This document shows, in pieces, positions 1-6,142 of a stretch of 29,591 bases of DNA. Position numbers and translations under genes: made by a program. The stretch's first letter is position 1; the number at the start of each line of letters is the position of its first letter. The stretch comes from a virus, in IMG/VR virus record IMGVR_UViG_3300029309_000235, positions 1-29,591 of that record; one strand, written 5' to 3'. Under the pieces are notes generated by a model. It was not told where the DNA came from, made no database searches, and was given only the letters and a program-made list of their open reading frames with translations.

Positions 1-162
1 GTAGATTCCTTCATTCTCACGTCGGCCTCTATTCATCCAGTTGTAAAAAGTCTTCTGCTCAATCCCTGCATATTTTGACGCAAGCTCGATCGTCATTCCC
101 AGCTGTAGCGCCTCGATAATCATTGCTTGTCTTTGTGGGTTTAGCTTTGTTCGTCGAGACAT
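1..162 (-). CDS. Terminase small subunit, N-terminal fragment (left copy)
   Basis: These 54 codons are cut by the window edge. The peptide is identical to residues 1-54 of the complete small terminase at 28692-29126, although about ten bases differ, so all differences are synonymous. It contains the helix-turn-helix (LASKYAGIEQKTFYNWMNRG) that would bind the packaging site. The start ATG at 160-162 lies inside the end of the methyltransferase gene (22-bp overlap), with SD-like GAGGATGT just upstream. It is the second sight of a locus that is complete at the right end of the window. Confidence 0.85.
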   Translation of the reverse strand, partial: MSRRTKLNPQRQAMIIEALQLGMTIELASKYAGIEQKTFYNWMNRGRRENEGIY

Positions 163-612
163 ACATCCTCCTCTAAGCGCTCAATCTTTAAACCGTCTAT
201 CTCTACAATATCAACGCCCTCAGCATTTTTGATCCGCTGTAAACAAATATCAGCATAATCAGGCTCTCTCTCAATACCGATCGATCTGAACCCCTCAAGA
301 CTCGAAGCTACTCCAGTAGTCCCCGATCCCAAGAAAGGCTCTAAGACAAGACCGTTAACGGGTGTCACAAGGCGAATAAGCCACCGCATCAGATTGACGG
401 GCTTGACGGTAGGATGAAAGTTTTTAACCTCGCCCGCTGTTCTTCCTGCGCCCGCTCTTGGTGAAGATAGAGCTTTGGAATTTTCCCCATGATATTCAAC
501 AGCAGCTGAGCTTTTGCTCTCAAGATCTGTAAGTCCCTCCTCACGCTCTGATCGTGATGGTTTCGGGCATTGGTAGAGGTTAGCGGGCCATCTTCCTGTC
601 AAGTGACCACTC
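1..612. repeat. Left copy of diverged terminal redundancy
   Basis: This stretch aligns co-linearly with 28965-29591, offset 28964 at its left end and 28979 at its right end because the right copy carries 15 extra bases. It holds the first 54 codons of the small terminase and the last part of the methyltransferase. The copies differ by about 5-12% over most of the length and strongly in one block (about 455-518). They are identical over the last 93 bases (520-612 versus 29499-29591). The simplest reading is the same locus seen twice in a circular or permuted genome from a mixed population. A true duplication cannot be excluded. Confidence 0.85.
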
Positions 613-1850
613 CATTCTTCTCCTGCATTATAATCTAGTTTTCCATATACTACGCCAGCTCGCCCTTCACTCCAGCTGGCCTCCATTGTTGCAGGCTTTT
701 CCTGTGGCCCTATCCAGCAAGGATCACCATAACCAAACCGACAAGCATCTATATTGATCGCCCCTGTCCCAGTCTTCAAAACCTGACTTGCAACATTCTT
801 CTCAGCGATGGGCTTTCGAGCAAGCACACAAGGCTCATAAGCAGGTTTTAAGGCTGTGCCCCAGCCTTGCCAGTATTGCGCCTCTTTGGTGGATGGTTTT
901 GTTATTTTTCTATCAATCAAAATTCGCTCAGATCTGCCTGCGCTAACTATACCCGATGGTTCATTATATCGCCTATCAAGCCCTACAACCTCACGCTCAG
1001 CCCCTGCCATCTTATCAATTTGCTTAGAGATGTCCATACTCTTAGGAAATCCAGAGTAATAACACCAACCAAGCTGATCTCTTATCTCAAACCCTGCATC
1101 CTCAACCGCAACCGCTAATCTGTGTACTGTTCTTGTGGCAGCAAAACAAATCAGATGCCCTCCATCTTTCAAGACCCTCAAACACTCTCTAGCCCATTCT
1201 TCAGAAGGTACGCTGTGATCCCAGTCCCTCGACATGAACCCAATACCATAAGGGGCATCTGTAACGATTGAGTCAATACTGTTATCAGGCAAGGAGCGCA
1301 TAACCTCAACGCAATCACCGCATGCGACCTGTTGCCCGCCGATCTGATAAACCCCGCCAGCTTTCGCAATCTTGACCGATTCAGCAGGCATTTGATCCCA
1401 GTCTTCATCCTCAAGATCCTCTTCGATCACATTGTCCAGCGGTTCAAATTGAGCCTCTTCGATCAACTCCTCAAGCTCGGCATCTGAAAAGCCTAGCCCG
1501 CTCAGATCCTCATCTTTGAGATCCGTCAAAACCTCACTGAGCAGATCCTGATCCCATTCTGCGATCTCGCCGATCTTATTGTCTGCCAAAGCAAGCAACT
1601 GCGCCTCTGTAGGATCAAGATCCACAAAGCGAACAGGTACAGTGTCAAGACCCAAAGAGCGCGCCGCAGCTAGTCGGGTATGACCAGCAATGACCATATT
1701 ATCTTCCTTCCTTGCTATGATGGGCGAGGCAAAACCGAAGCGCTTGATCGATTTTGCAACCTCATCGACAGCGTGATCGTTGTGCCTTGGGTTATTGTCC
1801 CATTCTTTCAGATCCTCGATGGGCGTATATGTTCCGATGCTCTCACCCAT
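141..1850 (-). CDS. ParB-like nuclease/DNA methyltransferase fusion
   Basis: This 569-residue two-domain protein has an N-terminal ParB/Srx-type domain (about residues 7-130) with the AGHTRLAAA signature at 55-63. An acidic linker follows (130-155), then a beta-class N4-cytosine/N6-adenine methyltransferase. Its catalytic motif IV is TDAPYG (197-202; DAPY in place of the usual DPPY), and the SAM-binding motif I, FLGSGTTG (506-513), lies near the C-terminus, which is the order of the beta class. It should methylate phage DNA, for protection from restriction or for regulation; the target is unknown. ATG 1850 is preferred over 1883 because GGAGG sits 7 bases upstream. It overlaps the small terminase start by 22 bp, linking early and packaging genes. 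A second partial copy lies at 29105-29591. Confidence 0.85.
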   Translation of the reverse strand: MGESIGTYTPIEDLKEWDNNPRHNDHAVDEVAKSIKRFGFASPIIARKEDNMVIAGHTRLAAARSLGLDTVPVRFVDLDPTEAQLLALADNKIGEIAEWDQDLLSEVLTDLKDEDLSGLGFSDAELEELIEEAQFEPLDNVIEEDLEDEDWDQMPAESVKIAKAGGVYQIGGQQVACGDCVEVMRSLPDNSIDSIVTDAPYGIGFMSRDWDHSVPSEEWARECLRVLKDGGHLICFAATRTVHRLAVAVEDAGFEIRDQLGWCYYSGFPKSMDISKQIDKMAGAEREVVGLDRRYNEPSGIVSAGRSERILIDRKITKPSTKEAQYWQGWGTALKPAYEPCVLARKPIAEKNVASQVLKTGTGAINIDACRFGYGDPCWIGPQEKPATMEASWSEGRAGVVYGKLDYNAGEEWSGHLTGRWPANLYQCPKPSRSEREEGLTDLESKSSAAVEYHGENSKALSSPRAGAGRTAGEVKNFHPTVKPVNLMRWLIRLVTPVNGLVLEPFLGSGTTGVASSLEGFRSIGIEREPDYADICLQRIKNAEGVDIVEIDGLKIERLEEDVCLDEQS

Positions 1851-2118
1851 GTAACACCTCCATTCTTGCAAAGAAATCCTCAAGAATAGCCTGATTTGCC
1901 TCGATCATAAGGTTTTGAGGAGTAGAACCAACATAAGGCGCCAAGACAACAAAAACCCTGTAAAGCGTTTGATCTTTGGGGCGTTCTTTGATTGGCTTTG
2001 TTGCCCATTTCCACAGACATGGCCATGTTGTTTGTGACTGCCTACACAGCTCGCTCTGATTAATAGAGCAGCTGGCTAGCTCAAGTTGATGTTTAAAAAA
2101 TCGATTAAAGTGTGTCAT
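1843..2118 (-). CDS. Hypothetical protein, 91 aa
   Basis: A small early gene with a clear AACAGGAGATAAC leader before its ATG, translationally coupled to the methyltransferase by an 8-bp overlap. The first half is rich in Cys, Trp and Gln (three Cys, three Trp) and basic. The second half looks like an ordinary small globular domain ending in an amphipathic helix. I recognise no family. Its position directly before the methyltransferase makes a role in DNA modification or takeover possible, but that is only contextual. Confidence 0.7.
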   Translation of the reverse strand: MTHFNRFFKHQLELASCSINQSELCRQSQTTWPCLWKWATKPIKERPKDQTLYRVFVVLAPYVGSTPQNLMIEANQAILEDFFARMEVLHG

Positions 2119-2129
2119 GTTATCTCCTG

Positions 2130-2393
2130 TTATAATTTGCGATCTGTGAGTTGATGCAGACTGTCGATCATGATCGCATGTGGATCGTCGCTGTTGTATT
2201 TCTTCCAGTCTCCAAACGAGGACAAGATCGCCCCGTCTTTGAGCATAAAGCGGTATCTGGTAAGACAGCGCCCGTTTTGATAGATATGAAATTTGTCGAT
2301 CCGCTTGATGAGGTCAGATGCGCCATTTCGCCAGCCCTCATCCATCTGCTGAATAATGCGGTTTGCTGTTGTTCTTGTGATTGTGGGGTTCAT
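2130..2393 (-). CDS. Hypothetical protein, 87 aa
   Basis: A short early gene whose ATG overlaps the stop of the upstream annealing-protein candidate in an ATGA junction (2390-2393), so the two are probably translated together. The protein has a helical N-terminus (TTANRIIQQMDEGW) and a basic, aromatic middle (KFHIYQNGRCLTRYRF). No known motif is visible. The coupling suggests an accessory role to the upstream protein, but this is inference. Confidence 0.7.
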   Translation of the reverse strand: MNPTITRTTANRIIQQMDEGWRNGASDLIKRIDKFHIYQNGRCLTRYRFMLKDGAILSSFGDWKKYNSDDPHAIMIDSLHQLTDRKL

Positions 2394-2791
2394 TGTCCAC
2401 CCCCTAGTTCTTCAAGACTGGTCATGCCGATCGCACAATACAGCCTAAGCGCACGAGCGATCGCCCTAGTCTCGGCCATTCTGATCAGATGTGGTGCAAT
2501 CATCCTGCCTACATTCTTTGGGGATGCGTCCCCGTATGAGGTGAATGTGCCCATATCGCCGCTAACAGTGGCCTTGAATATCGTTAAGCCTGTGGCCTTT
2601 GTTATTACGGTTTGATCACCGTCGATCGTGGTCTGAGAGTCTTTATCGATGCTTACAAGTTCAGTGTTCACGCTATTAAGGCCCAGCTCTCTAGCTAGGA
2701 CTTGAAGCCCAGCAAAGAGCACAAACTCTTTGCCTTGTAGCTTCACAATAAAGCCCGCTTTTCTTAGGTTCTGTAGTGTTTCATTGTTCAT
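2390..2791 (-). CDS. Candidate single-strand annealing protein
   Basis: A 133-residue protein from the ATG at 2791, chosen because AACAGGAG sits just upstream. The longer frame to 2854 would overlap a 45-codon gene. The C-terminal part has the pattern GDASP-(x)n-PHLIRMAETRAIARALR-(x)n-GMTSLEELG, which I associate with phage recombination/annealing proteins of the Rad52/ERF-like group, where a helical MAETRAxARALR block is typical. The N-terminal part is a small beta domain. If right, it would anneal single strands during replication and repair, possibly with the DEDDh exonuclease at 6143-6712. Family assignment is from memory of the motif and is moderate only. Confidence 0.5.
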   Translation of the reverse strand: MNNETLQNLRKAGFIVKLQGKEFVLFAGLQVLARELGLNSVNTELVSIDKDSQTTIDGDQTVITKATGLTIFKATVSGDMGTFTSYGDASPKNVGRMIAPHLIRMAETRAIARALRLYCAIGMTSLEELGGGQ

Positions 2792-2814
2792 GGTGTTCTC
2801 CTGTTTGGTGGTGG

Positions 2815-2952
2815 TTATCGTTGATTGAGCCATGTGCTTAGGCTTTGAGCACAATAAAAGCAGACATACCCACCCTCTATTTTATAAAATGAGAAGCAGC
2901 TGGGGTTCTCTTTCTGCGCTAGATAGCGTGTTTCTTGATTTGAATAGATCAT
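2815..2952 (-). CDS. 45-aa Cys-containing small protein
   Basis: A short open frame with ATG at 2950-2952 and TAA at 2815-2817, positioned exactly behind a strong promoter (2981-3009) and an AACAGGA ribosome binding site. The peptide is aromatic-rich with C19 and a CFYC pair (C31, C34), which could hold a metal or be a half zinc finger. It is followed after 23 bases by the annealing-protein candidate. The promoter and ribosome binding site are much better evidence than length. Function is unknown. Confidence 0.65.
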   Translation of the reverse strand: MIYSNQETRYLAQKENPSCFSFYKIEGGYVCFYCAQSLSTWLNQR

Positions 2953-2980
2953 GGTGTTTCCTGTTGTTTGGTTATACTCT

Positions 2981-3009
2981 ATTATAAACCGGTCTTTTAT
3001 ACATTACAA
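2981..3009 (-). promoter_or_regulatory. Sigma-70 promoter P1 (minus strand)
   Basis: The minus strand reads TTGTAA, 17 bases, TATAAT. It is one of three copies of the same cassette: about 47 bases match the plus-strand promoter at 22680-22708 with a single mismatch. Downstream of the -10, GGTTTATAATAGAGTATAACC forms an imperfect inverted repeat (GGTTTATA/TATAACC) that could be an operator. It drives the 45-aa gene and the annealing-protein operon. Confidence 0.8.
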
Positions 3010-3011
3010 GT

Positions 3012-3152
3012 TTATAGCCTATCTTTTTTTAATTTTTTATCCATATTGATCACAAAACCGAAGGCGGCAGCGCCGATCACAATGAATAAAAATTTGATCA
3101 TTAAGTGGTGATCTTGCATAAAATAATGAACATTGGTCATCAATTCAGTCAT
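3012..3152 (-). CDS. Small single-span membrane protein, 46 aa
   Basis: ATG 3152 is preferred because AGAGGAGCTAGAA precedes it. The longer in-frame start at 3209 would lie inside the upstream gene with no ribosome site. The peptide has a polar N-terminus, one hydrophobic segment of about 20 residues (MIKFLFIVIGAAAFGFVI) and a Lys-rich tail (KKLKKDRL) that should stay in the cytoplasm. It overlaps the preceding zinc-ribbon gene by 8 bp. It could be a superinfection or membrane-modulating factor; nothing specific is shown. Confidence 0.6.
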   Translation of the reverse strand: MTELMTNVHYFMQDHHLMIKFLFIVIGAAAFGFVINMDKKLKKDRL

Positions 3153-3522
3153 TTCTAGCTCCTCTTTTTTCCTGTTGTTCTGTCGTGATTCCATATGCAG
3201 CAGCTGCATTTTTCAAGCATCTAAGCTGATCCCGCTGTTGTCTTAGATTTTGGCCTCTATTGGATGGCAAGATGCCACAGCTCAGATCCTGAATAGCAGC
3301 TTTGTGTCTTAGGTCGACCGCCCTTCTCAGCTCGTGGATACGGTCGAGCAACTGCTGCTTGGTGTAGTAGCGCCCTTTCTCGCTTGATGCCCCACAGCGC
3401 CCGCAGACGGTGCGATCCATGCCCTTTAAAGGCTCCCTTTGCGAATAGCCGCAGAAGGGACAGATAACGCAGACAATCACCGATCCTGATCGCTTGATCC
3501 TAGATGTTAAATAGTTCTTCAT
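3145..3522 (-). CDS. Zinc-ribbon protein, 125 aa
   Basis: The N-terminal region has CPFCGY (about residues 21-26) and CGRCGA (about 40-45), a four-Cys zinc ribbon. A basic helical segment follows (KQQLLDRIHELRRAVDLRHKAA), and the C-terminus is Gln/Arg-rich. It is likely a nucleic-acid or protein-binding early regulator. Start ATG 3522 is supported by AACAGGAGCAATC. It is part of the early operon between the 111-aa gene and the small membrane protein. No named family is recognised. Confidence 0.7.
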   Translation of the reverse strand: MKNYLTSRIKRSGSVIVCVICPFCGYSQREPLKGMDRTVCGRCGASSEKGRYYTKQQLLDRIHELRRAVDLRHKAAIQDLSCGILPSNRGQNLRQQRDQLRCLKNAAAAYGITTEQQEKRGARND

Positions 3523-3537
3523 GATTGCTCCTGTTGG

Positions 3538-3873
3538 TTAGTCGATTAATTCACAAATTGCATTGACAGCTGCATAATACCCGTCCCACAAGGACAGATG
3601 ATCAAACTGCTGCATAAAGTCGCCCTGATCCGCTGGTGTCCAGCCCAAAGCATCAAATGAGGCGCTTAAAAACTCTATGTGGTAGAACAGTGAAGCGATA
3701 TCGTGATAGTCGTGTTCTGTGCACTCAAACATATTCATGTGAGCGTTAAAGGTGATCCGCTTGTCGCCTGTGTGATAGTAGCTGCGGATCATGTCTGATG
3801 CGATGTTCTCGCCTGTTTTGATCTTGAGTTCTAACTGTCCGATCTGTGCTGTGTCGTGTCGATAAATGTACAT
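3538..3873 (-). CDS. Hypothetical acidic protein, 111 aa
   Basis: An early accessory gene preceded by an AACAGGAG site and by a small GNRA-loop hairpin (3895-3908) in its leader. The protein is acidic and His/Tyr/Phe-rich (for example ECTEHDYHDIASLFYHIEF), mostly helical by appearance, without a recognised motif. It is the second gene after promoter P2. This promoter-gene-hairpin-gene arrangement is mirrored by the plus-strand cassette at 22680-23393. Candidate host-takeover or anti-defence factor by context only. Confidence 0.7.
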   Translation of the reverse strand: MYIYRHDTAQIGQLELKIKTGENIASDMIRSYYHTGDKRITFNAHMNMFECTEHDYHDIASLFYHIEFLSASFDALGWTPADQGDFMQQFDHLSLWDGYYAAVNAICELID

Positions 3874-3894
3874 TGGTTTCTCCTGTTTGGTGGT

Positions 3895-3908
3895 GCCCCT
3901 TTCGGGGC
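3895..3908 (-). promoter_or_regulatory. GNRA-loop hairpin in intergenic leader
   Basis: On the minus strand GCCCC-GAAA-GGGGC forms a perfect 5-bp stem with a GAAA tetraloop, flanked by CCA and ACCACCAAACAGGAG. A homologous hairpin with the same flanks occurs on the plus strand at 23063-23078. It has no following T-tract, so it is not a classical terminator. It may stabilise mRNA, set relative expression, or resemble a boxB-type recognition hairpin. Confidence 0.65.
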
Positions 3909-3921
3909 TGGTAGTTGATTA

Positions 3922-4167
3922 TTATGAATTATAAATTTTGACTGCTGCCCTATGAAGACTTACAGCTTCAAGCTCTGACAGGCCAATGATTTTGTTATGC
4001 CAAGGCGAAGGCGCATAACCATGTCCAGCTTGGCGAAGGTCTGCAATTTTGGCTACAACCTTTTGACCTTTTCGGATAATGCTGTCATATGTTGTACCGA
4101 AAAATGGAACCTCTCTCATGATGAGTTCTACTGAATAAATACCTTTTGTTGTTTCGATGTTGATCAT
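3922..4167 (-). CDS. Hypothetical protein, 81 aa
   Basis: The first gene behind promoter P2. ATG 4167 follows AACAGGAGCTTAAAA; the upstream ATG at 4188 lies before the ribosome site and is rejected. The protein starts with a beta-rich part (INIETTKGIYSVELIMREV) and carries a basic stretch (RKGQKVVAKIADLRQ) and a helical C-terminus. I recognise no family. Two genes with the same leader structure follow P3 at 22741-23393, so this is probably one of a set of exchangeable accessory genes. Confidence 0.7.
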   Translation of the reverse strand: MINIETTKGIYSVELIMREVPFFGTTYDSIIRKGQKVVAKIADLRQAGHGYAPSPWHNKIIGLSELEAVSLHRAAVKIYNS

Positions 4168-4200
4168 TTTTAAGCTCCTGTTGCTCATTGGTTATACTCT

Positions 4201-4229
4201 ATTATGACCCGATAGATTATAATCGTCAA
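4201..4229 (-). promoter_or_regulatory. Sigma-70 promoter P2 (minus strand)
   Basis: TTGACG, 17 bases, CATAAT on the minus strand. It is followed by AGAGTATAACCAATGAGCAA and the AACAGGAG site, identical to the start of the P3 transcript at 22709-22732. The spacer differs from P1 and P3, so the cassette has diverged here while the region after the -10 stayed constant. Confidence 0.75.
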
Positions 4230-4287
4230 GTTTATATCATAAAATAACTAATCTTTTTTCAAAACCGCTATCCGCATAAACGATCAC

Positions 4288-4947
4288 CTATTCGATATTG
4301 TGATGCTTTTTATGGCAGCTGGTGCACAGAACACACAGATCCTCAAGCTCTTCTCTGCCCAATCTCTCATAGCTGTTGTGGTGCACCTCAAGCCGAGTTT
4401 GAGCTTGTGAACAAAGCTGACAACGATAACCGGCCCTTTTTAATGCAATCTTGCGCTTCTTCTTCCAGCTCCCGCTGTTGAGATATGCCGCATATCCCTG
4501 TTTATCTACAGAGTCGGGGATGTGATCGACCTCTTCCCAATCGAGGAGAAACGCCTTGTGTGCTCTGATTCTGTCCTTGTTGCTACAGATATCACATTGT
4601 TGATCATAGTCTGCGTTTCTGCTGGTCTTGCGGGCTGTGTAATCGCTACCACAAGAGACACATTGAGCCATAAAACACAGCGGGCCAGATATAGCGCTCA
4701 GCTGCTTTGCGCTCTTGCCTGTCAATTGCTGGATTGTGCTCGCATTTAAATTGCTATGCCAGTACAGAAACCTGACCAGCTCGGCCTTTTGATCGTCGTC
4801 AGCGCCTTGCAGAAAAGTAGAACAGGCATCATCTAGCTGCTTCATGCTCTCCTCTTTTAGCTCTTTAAGATATTGAATGTTGCCTGTGAGCATTTCCATC
4901 ATGCGCAAGGTTTCAACGATTCTAAATTGTGGGGGTCTTTTGGTCAT
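4288..4947 (-). CDS. HNH endonuclease with zinc ribbon
   Basis: A 219-residue protein. The N-terminal half is helical and includes a helix-turn-helix-like segment (LNASTIQQLTGKSAKQL). A CxxC...CxxC zinc ribbon follows at about residues 108-136 (CVSC, CDIC). The C-terminal HNH domain has CQLC, the catalytic LEVHHNSY and the CTSCHKKHH metal knuckle (about 175-217). It probably cuts or nicks DNA. Many phages carry HNH enzymes for packaging or as homing-like elements; this one lies in the replication operon, joined by an ATGA overlap (4944-4947) to the gene before it, so a replication or host-DNA role is more likely than packaging. Confidence 0.85.
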   Translation of the reverse strand: MTKRPPQFRIVETLRMMEMLTGNIQYLKELKEESMKQLDDACSTFLQGADDDQKAELVRFLYWHSNLNASTIQQLTGKSAKQLSAISGPLCFMAQCVSCGSDYTARKTSRNADYDQQCDICSNKDRIRAHKAFLLDWEEVDHIPDSVDKQGYAAYLNSGSWKKKRKIALKRAGYRCQLCSQAQTRLEVHHNSYERLGREELEDLCVLCTSCHKKHHNIE

Positions 4948-5591
4948 GGGCTGTTTTCTCTAAAGAGGGTTAACATATCTTTTTCATGGTTGGGTAAATG
5001 CTTTGCAAGTGGCTTGTAAGTCCTGCTTTTAAAGCCCTCGTTCCACCAATCCTGATCTGGGCACACTTGAAGCTCCATAGGTATCCGCTCCTCGTGCCTC
5101 GTTTGCACCCAGACATCCGTTATCAGGTTGTCTCTACGATCTAGGATCTCAAGCAGTACATCAAGCTTATGTATTCCGAGATTCTGCTTTTTGCGGCCTG
5201 CCTCACATTTGCAGCTGGCGAAAACTTGCGTCATTCTTGGGGCCTGTTTGATGCGCTCCCAGTAATGCACCAGCCTCAAACCACCGTCACAAAGCTCACA
5301 GTCTGCATAAGTGGTTTTGAGCTTGCTGTTTCCGATAAAACCCCGCATAGCTTTGACGATCTTTCCTGCTGGCGGTGGAAATTCGGCAAGACTCTCAGCT
5401 ATGAATTTCCCCGCTGCTTTGGTGATTGCTTCGGGCTTTGTTTCTTTAAAAGAGGATCTTAGTATTACCTCCATTTGTGTAAGCCATTCGTCATTTGTTC
5501 TAAGTATTGACCAGTTTGTTTGTAGCATAGATGCGGCATGATTGCACGCTCTCACATGGTCGGGTGTTCCGTATCTGTATTGATCTGTCAT
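4944..5591 (-). CDS. Cys-rich replication-accessory candidate
   Basis: A 215-residue protein just downstream of the winged-helix initiator, in the position that a helicase loader (lambda P, DnaC/DnaI type) takes in lambda-like replication modules. Visible features are a helical N-terminal half, then CELC (about 98-101) and CKC (about 126-128), consistent with one zinc site, and a basic/aromatic C-terminus. No Walker A motif is present, so it is not an AAA+ loader. Start ATG 5591 follows ACAGGAGCTACC. The loader idea rests on gene order only; it may instead be a primase-like or unrelated factor. Confidence 0.6.
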   Translation of the reverse strand: MTDQYRYGTPDHVRACNHAASMLQTNWSILRTNDEWLTQMEVILRSSFKETKPEAITKAAGKFIAESLAEFPPPAGKIVKAMRGFIGNSKLKTTYADCELCDGGLRLVHYWERIKQAPRMTQVFASCKCEAGRKKQNLGIHKLDVLLEILDRRDNLITDVWVQTRHEERIPMELQVCPDQDWWNEGFKSRTYKPLAKHLPNHEKDMLTLFRENSP

Positions 5592-5604
5592 GGTAGCTCC
5601 TGTG

Positions 5605-6069
5605 TTAAAAGTCTGAATCGAAATAAGAAGAAAAATCTACAATATTATCATGTTTATTATTTTGTTTATATATGTAGCTATCCTCAGACATGTTTGAGGC
5701 TGCTGATTTACTCACCATGTTGAGATTTCTATTGTCCTCAGACATGTTTGAGGATATTGAGGGCGCATCCCGAACAATCACAAGCTCAATAATTGCGGGT
5801 CGTCCTAGCTGCCTTGTTACTGTTAGCGTGTTAGGGAAGCGCTTTTTAAGCAGGGCGATCCCTCTTCCTATCGTTGCCCTGCTGATCCCTGACATTTTGC
5901 CCATTTGAGATTGTGAGACAGTGCATTTTGTTGTGATGTGCTTGTTGCTCATATGGAGATAGCTGCAATATCTCAAAGCGAGATAAGCTTTCATTTCGGC
6001 CTGTTTCATCTGTGCTATATGGCGCAGGTCTTCGGCGAAAAGCCGCGCGTGCTTTGTTTGTTTGGACAT
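5605..6069 (-). CDS. Winged-helix replication initiator, lambda O-like
   Basis: A 154-residue protein, the first gene of the leftward early operon. Residues about 48-98 form a winged helix-turn-helix (VSQSQMGKMSGISRATIGRG, then a TVTRQLGRPAIIEL wing), as in phage O-type and plasmid replication initiators. The last third is low-complexity, with a repeated SNMSED peptide. That repeat is the translation of iterons in the DNA at 5682-5753, next to an AT-rich stretch, so the gene appears to contain the origin its product binds. AACAGGAGGA precedes ATG 6069. It could alternatively be only a transcriptional regulator. Confidence 0.7.
   Translation of the reverse strand: MSKQTKHARLFAEDLRHIAQMKQAEMKAYLALRYCSYLHMSNKHITTKCTVSQSQMGKMSGISRATIGRGIALLKKRFPNTLTVTRQLGRPAIIELVIVRDAPSISSNMSEDNRNLNMVSKSAASNMSEDSYIYKQNNKHDNIVDFSSYFDSDF
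5618..5753. other. Putative replication origin inside initiator gene
   Basis: Three regularly spaced dyad repeats (5682-5753) lie next to about 60 bp of very AT-rich DNA (5618-5678), all within the coding region of the winged-helix initiator. This is the architecture of lambda ori: iterons in the middle of gene O followed by an AT-rich unwinding region. Assignment is by structure only. Confidence 0.65.
5682..5753. repeat. Three iterons, 27-bp spacing
   Basis: CCTCAGACATGTTTGAGG occurs at 5682-5699 and 5736-5753. A shorter, degenerate member, CTCACCATGTTGAG, lies at 5711-5724. The centres are 5690.5, 5717.5 and 5744.5, exactly 27 bp apart. Each is a hyphenated palindrome (CTCA/TGAG arms), as expected for initiator binding sites. 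Confidence 0.8.
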
Positions 6070-6084
6070 CTATTGTCCTCCTGT

Positions 6085-6105
6085 TGTTATGTTGGTGTGA
6101 TAACA
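6085..6105. promoter_or_regulatory. Operator-like inverted repeat at divergent switch
   Basis: TGTTAT-9-ATAACA is a 6-bp inverted repeat lying immediately downstream of the leftward early -10 box, where a bound regulator would block transcription. It also sits beside the start region of the rightward exonuclease gene. No repressor gene is obvious, so the binder may be the winged-helix protein itself or a host factor. Confidence 0.45.
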
Positions 6106-6133
6106 TTGTATAATCAGCAGGTTTATAACGCAA
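6105..6133 (-). promoter_or_regulatory. Leftward early promoter
   Basis: On the minus strand TTGCGT, 17 bases, TACAAT is followed by a 35-base leader with AACAGGAGGA before the initiator gene. The position at the head of the whole leftward operon makes this the likely main early promoter. Confidence 0.7.
6109..6114 (+). promoter_or_regulatory. Possible -10 box for rightward exonuclease
   Basis: A perfect TATAAT on the plus strand, 28 bases before ATG 6143. The only -35-like sequence is TTGTTA at 6084-6089 with a long 19-base spacer, so the promoter is weak or needs an activator. It overlaps the leftward -10 region, so the two directions would compete. Confidence 0.4.
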
Positions 6134-6142
6134 GGATTTATC

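Noticed and set aside
3152-3209. Longer start for the small membrane protein
   Set aside because: The extra residues come from the zinc-ribbon gene in another frame and no SD supports that start, whereas GAGGAG precedes 3152.
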